From Bacteroidota bacterium (GTDB lineage: Bacteria > Bacteroidota > Bacteroidia > Bacteroidales > FEN-979): 35,716 nucleotides of DNA. Location of the stretch: assembly GCA_016868575.1 (NCBI GenBank), contig VGGL01000019.1:1-35716 (forward strand), written 5' to 3'. The notes under the pieces were generated by a model. The model was not told the DNA's origin, searched no databases, and saw only the letters and a program-made list of their open reading frames with translations. Both the position numbers and the translations under genes were made by a program. How positions within the stretch are numbered: the stretch's first letter is position 1; each line of letters starts with the position of its first letter. Of the stretch, positions 29,650 to 35,716 are shown one piece after another.

Positions 29650-30882
29650 ATGTCTCGCGGAAAAGAACTCAAACCACACATCGGGATCTTCGGGCGAAGG
29701 AACAACGGAAAGAGCTCACTGATCAACAACCTGGCAGGACATGAAGTGGCCATTGTGTCGGATGTTGCCGGTACCACCACCGACCCGGTGAAAAAATCAA
29801 TCGAGATACCCGGCATTGGCCCTTGTGTGATCGTTGATACAGCCGGCATTGATGACACCGGTGAACTCGGATTAAAACGGATCGCCCGGACGAAAGATGC
29901 GTTGAAGGCCATCGATGCTGCCATTCTGGTGATAACGGATAATCAATTCGGAGAGCCGGAAAAGGATCTGGTCGTCTCTTTTGCCGATTATGGGATCCCT
30001 TATATGATCGTTCACAACAAAGCCGACAAGTCCCCACTCTCAGCGGAGCTGGACGATGAACTGATGCGCTCTTTCCAGCATCGGGCGATCGTTTTTTCTG
30101 CCACCCTGCCGGATGATCCCGGCATGATTATTCAGGAGCTCAAACGGCTCATCCCTGAATCGGCCTACCGTTCCACCTCCCTGGTGGGTGACCTGATCTC
30201 TTACGGCGATGTTGTTTTGCTGATCACTCCCATCGACATCGAAGCCCCGGAAGGCCGCCTGATACTGCCCCAGGTACAGGTCATTCGAGATGTACTCGAC
30301 AACGATGGTGTGGCTGTGGTTGTGAAAGAACGGGAAGTGGATGCCTACATCCGTAAGATGTCTCCCAAACCGGCACTCGTGGTGACTGACAGCCAGGTAT
30401 TCCTGAAGGCAGATGCCTCGATTCCTAAAGAGATTCCACTAACCAGCTTCAGTATTTTGCTGGCACGGCAGAAAGGTGATTTTGAGAATTACCTCAAAGG
30501 CACCCCGCATCTTTCCAGGTTGAAAGACAACGACCGGGTGTTGATCCTGGAATCGTGCACCCATCACGTCTCCTGCGATGATATCGGTCGTGTGAAGATC
30601 CCGCGGTGGCTTAACAATTTCTCTGGAAAGAAGTTGGAGTATGATACGGTTGCAGGATTAGGTAACTTGCCAAGAGACATCAAGGATTACGCAATGGTCA
30701 TCCAGTGTGGAGGCTGCGTCATCACCCGGAAACAGGTGATCAGCCGGCTGAAACCAGCCGTTGATGAAGGCATTCCGGTGACCAACTACGGCATGGCTAT
30801 CGCCTATGTGCACGGCATTTACAACCGGGCGGTGGCACCATTTATGAAGACTAAAGAGAATTTAAATACTGCATATCTTTAA
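29650..30882 (+). CDS. hydF: [FeFe]-hydrogenase H-cluster maturation GTPase HydF
   Basis: HydF is the scaffold on which the di-iron subcluster is built by HydE and HydG before transfer to the hydrogenase. The 410-aa protein has an N-terminal GTPase domain: GRRNNGKS (15-22), SDVAGTTTDP, DTAG (63-66) and NKAD near 120. A dimerisation domain follows, then the C-terminal 4Fe-4S domain with C-x-H (C303, H305) and, 46 residues later, QCGGC (C353, C356). Glutamine replaces the histidine often found before the last pair. hydE, hydG and the hydrogenase are not in the window; the aspartase-like gene upstream fits a hyd neighbourhood. Confidence 0.95.
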   Translation: MSRGKELKPHIGIFGRRNNGKSSLINNLAGHEVAIVSDVAGTTTDPVKKSIEIPGIGPCVIVDTAGIDDTGELGLKRIARTKDALKAIDAAILVITDNQFGEPEKDLVVSFADYGIPYMIVHNKADKSPLSAELDDELMRSFQHRAIVFSATLPDDPGMIIQELKRLIPESAYRSTSLVGDLISYGDVVLLITPIDIEAPEGRLILPQVQVIRDVLDNDGVAVVVKEREVDAYIRKMSPKPALVVTDSQVFLKADASIPKEIPLTSFSILLARQKGDFENYLKGTPHLSRLKDNDRVLILESCTHHVSCDDIGRVKIPRWLNNFSGKKLEYDTVAGLGNLPRDIKDYAMVIQCGGCVITRKQVISRLKPAVDEGIPVTNYGMAIAYVHGIYNRAVAPFMKTKENLNTAYL

Positions 30883-30883
30883 T

Positions 30884-30939
30884 GACCTCATCCCCTGCGC
30901 CCCTTCTCCTTCAAGGAGAAGGGGATGGGGGTTGAGGTC
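30884..30939. repeat. Palindromic element D, copy 3
   Basis: GACCTCATCCCC pairs with GGGGTTGAGGTC, and inner CCCCTTCTCCTT pairs with AAGGAGAAGGGG around a short loop. It starts 2 bp after the hydF stop codon, where it could serve as a 3' mRNA hairpin. It is a diverged relative of 14440-14497. Confidence 0.82.
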
Positions 30940-30974
30940 CTATATGTCAACCCTTTTCATTACCTATTAGGTGT

Positions 30975-31023
30975 TTTAACGACAGCAACGAACAACGAGC
31001 AACGAGCAACGAACAACGACTGA
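30975..31023. repeat. Short tandem repeat before the SDR gene
   Basis: About five imperfect copies of the 7-8-bp unit AACGAGC/AACGAAC run up to the SDR start codon. No promoter box was recognised in the gap after hydF. Confidence 0.7.
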
Positions 31024-31024
31024 C

Positions 31025-31720
31025 ATGACCATCATCATCACCGGAGCCAGCCGCGGAATAGGCTTTGAACTGGTAAAAGCATTTATTTCTGATCCCACAA
31101 ACCTCGTTTTTGCGATCTCGAGGAGCATCGAATACACGAAGAAGCTTGCGCGTGCCGGCGAGCTTCCAAAAAACCTGGTTCCCATCGCCATGGATTTGCG
31201 TGAGGAAAAGACCATCGAAAAGTTGATACCTGAAATCCGCAACTACACTGACAGGGTTGACATCCTGATCAATAACGCCGGAGCTGTGTTGCGGAAGAAA
31301 ATGGAGGTATGTACCCCGGAGGAATTTGATCATCTTTTCAGCATCAATGTGAAAGCACCGTTTTTCCTGATGCAAGCCTTGCTTCCCCTTTTTCATTCAG
31401 GAACCCATATCGTTAACATCAGCAGCATGGGCGGTTTTCAGGGAAGCGCGAAATTTGGAGGCCTGGCGCTTTATTCAGCCAGCAAGGGAGCGCTAAGCAT
31501 TCTCACCGAAGCACTGGCAGAAGAGTGGAAAAAACAAGGCATTTGTGTCAACTGCCTGGCGCTGGGAGCCGTGCAAACCGAGATGCTGGCCGAAGCTTTT
31601 CCCGGATACCAGGCACCAATGAAACCTTCCGAGATGGCTTCATTCATCCATGATTTTGCCATTCATGCCCACCGGTACATTAATGGAAAAGTGATCCCTG
31701 TATCCCTCAGCACACCCTGA
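31025..31720 (+). CDS. Short-chain dehydrogenase/reductase
   Basis: This 231-aa classical SDR has the cofactor motif TGASRGIG at residues ~6-13, NNAG, the catalytic serine in NISSMGG, and YSASKGA with the catalytic tyrosine and lysine. NAD(P)-dependent oxidoreduction is certain at family level, while the substrate is unknown. An arginine and no acidic residue lies near the end of beta-2 (AISRS), which leans toward NADPH. It stands alone between repeats and the T9SS protein gene. Confidence 0.9.
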   Translation: MTIIITGASRGIGFELVKAFISDPTNLVFAISRSIEYTKKLARAGELPKNLVPIAMDLREEKTIEKLIPEIRNYTDRVDILINNAGAVLRKKMEVCTPEEFDHLFSINVKAPFFLMQALLPLFHSGTHIVNISSMGGFQGSAKFGGLALYSASKGALSILTEALAEEWKKQGICVNCLALGAVQTEMLAEAFPGYQAPMKPSEMASFIHDFAIHAHRYINGKVIPVSLSTP

Positions 31721-31776
31721 ATTCAAATGCCATGAATGAACAAGAATGACGGATTCGGCGAATGGTATATTTTTTT

Positions 31777-31784
31777 TAATTTTG
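31777..31784 (+). promoter_or_regulatory. Bacteroidota -7 box for the T9SS protein gene
   Basis: TAATTTTG, an exact TAnnTTTG, 45 bp upstream of the ATG at 31830 in a very AT-rich leader. Confidence 0.4.
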
Positions 31785-31829
31785 CACTTTGGTAATCCTC
31801 TTAATTATTAATTTTAATTTTCATTCATC

Positions 31830-34193
31830 ATGCGATTTGTTTCCCTGTTTTTTCTTGTAACATTGCTTCTTCCGGGCTTACTTATGGCCCAGAACGATGT
31901 CATGAAGCCCACGCTGGTTGCGAAGGCTGTATACTTTGATGTCTCTCCTCCCATGAGTGAGATGACGCCCATCCCTTCCTCTGTGATAGATATGACGTGG
32001 AAAGATGGCGTTGTGAAAAACATGCTTTCTGTTCCGAAGAACAGAAATAAAGTACAAAAACCTGCCGGATTGGTTGATCCTGCCTTACAGACCTCAAAAG
32101 CGATCTACGCCCCAACACCTCCGATCCTGAGTATCGAAGGCATCGGCAATGTCAACAATGTCATGCCTCCCGATACTGACGGTGATGTAGGCCCCAATCA
32201 CTACTTCCAGATGATCAACCTCTCTTATGCAATTTGGGATAAATCAGGCAATCAGATATATGGACCCGTTAACAACAGCACTTTGTGGCAAGGCTTTCCG
32301 GGTCCCTGGGCCGGCACCAACGATGGCGACCCGATCGTACTCTATGATCAGTTCTCCGACCGGTGGATCGCTTCCCAGTTTGCCTTACCCAACTACCCCA
32401 ATGGTCCATTTTATGAACTTGTCGCCGTCTCCACAACCGGAAATCCCATGGGTAGCTATTACCGGTATGCCTTCCAGTTCAGCGATATGCCGGACTATCC
32501 AAAGCTCGGCGTATGGTCGGATGGTTATTACATGACCTGTAACAGGTTTACAGCCGGTTCTACCAACTATACGGGAACTGGTGTGGCTGCCTTTGAAAAG
32601 TCGAAGATGCTAACCGGCGATCCTTCCGCCCAGATGGTCTATTTTACTACCACCGCCTATCAAAATCCATGGAGTTTTGTACCAGCGGATGCGGATGGGA
32701 CAACCCCACCCCCTACCGGAGCCCCTGCGCTTTTTTCCTATTATGATGAAGGCTTCCCGGATAGGGTCGTATTGTACTCCATGGCAGTTAACTGGACAAC
32801 TCCGGCTTCCTCCACTTTTGGGTCATTGATCAGCCTCCCGGTAGATCCTTTTACAGCCAATGTTTCGGGGATTCCTCAACCCGGTACAACCAAGAAGCTG
32901 GAGCCTATCAACGACCGGCTGATGTATAAAATGCAATACCGTAATTTCGTAACACATCAATCAATGGTCGCTTCCCATACGGTCGACGCCAATGGAGCCG
33001 CCGGGATCAGGTGGTATGAATTCAGAAACACGGGGACAACCTGGAGTGTATACCAGCAAGGAACGTTTTCTCCTGATAATCATTACCGCTGGATGGGCAG
33101 CATTGCCATGGATGGCGCCGGAAATATCGCCATCGGGTATTCTGTGTCCAGTTCAACGGTCTATCCCTCAGTCCGTTATGCCGGACGGCTTGCCGGTGAC
33201 CCACTTGGACAGATGACCATCCCCGAGGAGATCATCGTTACCGGTGGCGGAAACCAGACCAGTTCCTGGGGAGGGAATGTCAGGTGGGGCGATTATAGCG
33301 CAATGTCAGTCGATCCAGCTGATGATGCAACCTTCTGGTATACCCAGGAGTACGCCCAGGTATCCGGCGGACAAAACTGGCATACCCGTATCGGCACATT
33401 CTCCTTTGCATCCATCCTCACAGCCAATGCCACAGCAACCCCGCAAGACGTCTGTTTGGGCAGTTCAACCCAACTAAATGCCAATGCAACCGGCGGATCG
33501 GGTACCTATACCTACTCTTGGACATCAGACCCTGCCGGATTTACCTCAAATATTGCTGATCCCATTGACACACCTACAGAGAATACACTTTATTTCGTCA
33601 CCGTAGATGACGGTACAAATAACATCACCGACAGCGTGGATGTAGAGGTAATTTTAGCTCCAACCGCTTTTGCCGGAAATGATACAATCGTTTGCTGGTA
33701 TGTGATTGAGGTACCTCTCCATGGTACGGCGACCAACCAGTCGGAAGTTCTTTGGACAACCAATGGCGACGGCTCTTTCAGTGCACCGGCCAGCCTCATA
33801 ACCTCCTATCTGCCCGGATCTGATGACCGCCAGAATGGGGGAGCTACCCTTACGCTGATGGCCTCCAACGGACCGGTCTGCAACCAGCAAGCATCTGATG
33901 ACCTCTACCTGACCATTGATGCCTGTACCGGAATGGATGAAAACCAGTCACAAACGATCGTTCAGGTCTATCCCAATCCGGGTAATGGCAACTTCATGGT
34001 TACAACCATGCAGGATAACCTGCGTGTTTCTGTCACCAATATGCAAGGGAAAGAGGTCTATAAGGCCCAAACAGCTGACAATACTGCAGGAAAGCTTATG
34101 ATGATTGACCTGACGGGAAAACCCGCCGGTATCTACATGCTGAAAGCGATTGGTTCCAACGGAACACAGGTACTGAAGTTGATCGTTCAATAG
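31830..34193 (+). CDS. T9SS-exported secreted protein
   Basis: The 787-aa product has a signal peptide (FVSLFFLVTLLLPGLLMAQ, cut after MAQ or nearby). A large ~500-residue N-terminal region has Trp/Tyr-rich blocks such as PPDTDGDVGPNHYFQMINLS and WGGNVRWGDYSAMSVDP, seen in secreted Bacteroidota proteins and possibly a propeller fold. An Ig/PKD-like domain (CLGSSTQLNANATGGSGTYTY) follows, then a second beta domain, and a T9SS type A sorting domain from YPNPGNGNF to LKLIVQ. It should cross the outer membrane through the type IX machinery. No catalytic motif was recognised. Confidence 0.87.
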   Translation: MRFVSLFFLVTLLLPGLLMAQNDVMKPTLVAKAVYFDVSPPMSEMTPIPSSVIDMTWKDGVVKNMLSVPKNRNKVQKPAGLVDPALQTSKAIYAPTPPILSIEGIGNVNNVMPPDTDGDVGPNHYFQMINLSYAIWDKSGNQIYGPVNNSTLWQGFPGPWAGTNDGDPIVLYDQFSDRWIASQFALPNYPNGPFYELVAVSTTGNPMGSYYRYAFQFSDMPDYPKLGVWSDGYYMTCNRFTAGSTNYTGTGVAAFEKSKMLTGDPSAQMVYFTTTAYQNPWSFVPADADGTTPPPTGAPALFSYYDEGFPDRVVLYSMAVNWTTPASSTFGSLISLPVDPFTANVSGIPQPGTTKKLEPINDRLMYKMQYRNFVTHQSMVASHTVDANGAAGIRWYEFRNTGTTWSVYQQGTFSPDNHYRWMGSIAMDGAGNIAIGYSVSSSTVYPSVRYAGRLAGDPLGQMTIPEEIIVTGGGNQTSSWGGNVRWGDYSAMSVDPADDATFWYTQEYAQVSGGQNWHTRIGTFSFASILTANATATPQDVCLGSSTQLNANATGGSGTYTYSWTSDPAGFTSNIADPIDTPTENTLYFVTVDDGTNNITDSVDVEVILAPTAFAGNDTIVCWYVIEVPLHGTATNQSEVLWTTNGDGSFSAPASLITSYLPGSDDRQNGGATLTLMASNGPVCNQQASDDLYLTIDACTGMDENQSQTIVQVYPNPGNGNFMVTTMQDNLRVSVTNMQGKEVYKAQTADNTAGKLMMIDLTGKPAGIYMLKAIGSNGTQVLKLIVQ

Positions 34194-34206
34194 TGTTTTC
34201 CACAAA

Positions 34207-34248
34207 ATTGAAAATTGTCGATTGTCAATCAAATTGTCCATTTTCAAT
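34207..34248. terminator. AT-rich inverted repeat after the T9SS gene
   Basis: ATTGAAAAT and ATTTTCAAT are complementary ends, with AATTGTC/GACAAT-type repeats between, starting 13 bp after the stop codon. It could end transcription, but there is no clean T-tract. Confidence 0.35.
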
Positions 34249-34285
34249 TGTACCTTGTACATCCATTCGCTCTGATTTCAGACCT

Positions 34286-34387
34286 CGTTGATCAATGTTC
34301 GATATTTGGTTCCCTTATTCCGACTTCCAGGAGCAGGAAGAAGAAAACGGCGAACGTATGAACCAAACAGAGGAATATCGATCAACG
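34286..34387 (-). repeat. Hairpin element R, copy 6 (reverse orientation)
   Basis: Both arms match copies 1-4 exactly, on the opposite strand and about 7 kb away. The 47-nt loop has diverged but shares a TTC-x-x-CGTTTT block with the copy 2 loop. It lies between the 3' ends of two convergent genes for T9SS proteins. Confidence 0.9.
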
Positions 34388-34402
34388 ATCTTTGAAGCGC
34401 GA

Positions 34403-35602
34403 TCATTTTATCACAGCAATCTTACCACTTATAGAATCTTTTCCGTTGTGCAGTGTATAGAAATACATGCCTGATCTCACATTCGTGGTTTGCCACTGGT
34501 ATTGGCCAACTGCCGGAGAAAGGTTTATTGAATGAACCGTCTCCCCGGTAATGGTATAAATGCCCAGGTAAACGTTTTCTGATGCCAATAATCCCTTGAA
34601 TGTGAAAGTAACCGATTCGCTGGCCGGATTGGGCGTTGTGATAACACTGCATTTTTCTCCCTTTTTAACGTCCGACATAGAAGTTGTCAGATCTGTTGCG
34701 CAAACCAGCCAGACATCATAATAACCATGTTTTCCGCACATAACATCGCCGGAACCATCCAGAGAACGGGTCCCTCCGACTAATATAAGTTTCCCGGGTT
34801 CAACTTCCAGAAGATCATCAAAGTAATCTTCAAGAAACCCACCGATGCATTGCTGCCATAATAAATCTCCGGAAGGGCTGATTTTAATAAGCCAGGCATC
34901 CCCGACAACACCCCCTGCGGGGGAATGATTTCCTGAAACATCTCCATTGTTAGAAGTAGTCACTGATCCAATATAATAATTCCCATCCATGGAGGGTATA
35001 ATGAAAGAAGAAGTTTCATAATACATCCCTCCGTAGCACTTCTGCCATTCCAAATTTCCAATTGAATCTATTTTCACCACCCAAACATCATTATCACCAT
35101 GGTTGCCGGTAACATCCCCATCATATGATCCGGTTCCTCCTGCAAGAAGATAGCCTCCATCAACAGTCAGAACAAAGTCATTAAAGCCGTCGCTTAAGCT
35201 CCCGCCATAGCAGTTCTGCCACTGGATATTTCCGGTAGAATCCAGCTTCACAACCCAGGCATCATAATCTTCATGGTAATTGCAATTGACATCGCCGTCA
35301 TTTCGGTGAATTCCTCCTGTAGCAAGGTATCCATTATCTTGAGTTTCTTTGATATTACATCCCCCATCAACGGAGGTGCTTCCCAGGCAGGTTTCCCATT
35401 CAAGGTTCAGGTTTTTATCCAGGTTCACTACCCAGAAGTCTTCCAGCCCATGGTTGTTTGAAACATCCCCATCAAGAGAATTTGAAGTACCACCAAGAAT
35501 ATATCCAGAATCTGAAGTCATCATGAAATTACCCTCAGTTTCCTTAAATGATCCTCCATAGCAATGCTGCCAAAGCTGGTTTCCAATACTATCAGAGACT
35601 GT
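34403..35602 (-). pseudogene. 5'-truncated T9SS repeat protein
   Basis: The readable protein contains about five repeats of ~55 residues with a core such as GDVSGNHG..DVWVVKLDSTGNIQWQ(K/N)CYGG and GGYLLAGGT, then a T9SS sorting domain (TPNPASESVTF to GKIAVIK). The ORF track starts at MMTSDSGY, but the frame continues upstream through another repeat (SIGNQLWQHCYGGSFKETEGNF). It then hits a TAA at 35603-35605, exactly where homology to the repeat ends (TVS/DSIGN). Signal peptide and first repeats are therefore missing, and the cut coincides with a sequence resembling an insertion-sequence end. Confidence 0.75.
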
Positions 35603-35716
35603 TTAAAAATTGAAGTATAAAATATTATTGTATTGATTAACATTCGAATGTGAATAAAAAGTAAAAAGGCTTTCGTCAATCGACGGATAGATTTCTTCAG
35701 TTTGTAATAACCAATA
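35597..35716. mobile_element. Possible insertion-sequence terminus running off the window
   Basis: Starting at GACTGTTTAAAAATTG the sequence no longer fits the broken gene. It is AT-rich, and the minus strand is open from the window edge in two frames, one rich in Lys/Arg and hydrophobic residues (KLKKSIRRLTKAFLLF). GACTGTTTAAAAA resembles terminal inverted repeats of some IS families. The other end and any transposase lie outside the window, so this is tentative. Confidence 0.4.

Overview
The window looks like a chromosomal segment from a member of the Bacteroidota (Bacteroidales/Marinilabiliales-like). Three lines of evidence support this. Secreted proteins end in type IX secretion (T9SS, Por) sorting domains, and one ends in a FISUMP domain. 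Several genes have the Bacteroidota -7 promoter motif TAnnTTTG. Intergenic DNA is full of short palindromic repeats. The presence of hydF suggests an anaerobic or fermentative lifestyle with an [FeFe] hydrogenase. No plasmid or phage backbone is visible; this is core chromosome with accessory islets.

Layout. 1-2080: a GIY-YIG nuclease gene and a secreted metallophosphoesterase gene, bracketed by about 150-bp direct repeats and a 73-bp tandem array. 2141-5389: a plus-strand DNA repair and stress run, nth - bcp - recA - TPR lipoprotein. 5379-8447: a minus-strand iron islet with a fused FeoA-FeoB transporter, a 51-aa Cys-rich FeoB-associated peptide that the ORF track missed, and an Hpt protein. 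8561-13484: a minus-strand nucleotide-sugar operon (ugd, UDP-xylose synthase, rmlD-like, phosphohexomutase). 13541-19186: a damage-response cassette in which a LexA-like XRE-S24 repressor diverges from a Y-family polymerase, an internally deleted ORF6N gene and a DnaE2-type polymerase. 19518-21141: a type II restriction-modification pair of PmeII type. 21154-23034: an N-acetylglucosamine-kinase-like gene, diacylglycerol/undecaprenol kinase and an isoprenylcysteine-methyltransferase-like protein. 23074-23146: tRNA-Gly(CCC). 23173-26415: a 1080-aa secreted PKD/FISUMP protein. 26483-27507: a 133-bp-periodic hairpin repeat array interrupted by a four-helix-bundle protein gene. 27559-30882: an aspartase-like gene, a broken MNT-HEPN toxin-antitoxin pair and hydF. 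31025-34193: an SDR oxidoreductase and a T9SS-secreted protein. 34403-35602: a T9SS repeat protein whose 5' end is cut off at what looks like the end of an insertion sequence.

The most unusual material is the repeat content. (i) A palindromic element is inserted in frame inside the DnaE2 gene; relatives lie upstream of the Y-family polymerase and after hydF. (ii) A family of about 103-nt hairpins with conserved arms, a constant 47-48-nt loop and a compensatory arm change surrounds a TIGR02436-type four-helix-bundle gene. (iii) Small accessory ORFs (GIY-YIG, ORF6N, four-helix bundle, MNT/HEPN) repeatedly sit against these repeats, and two of them appear to carry in-frame internal deletions. 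No CRISPR array, rRNA operon or complete transposon was seen.
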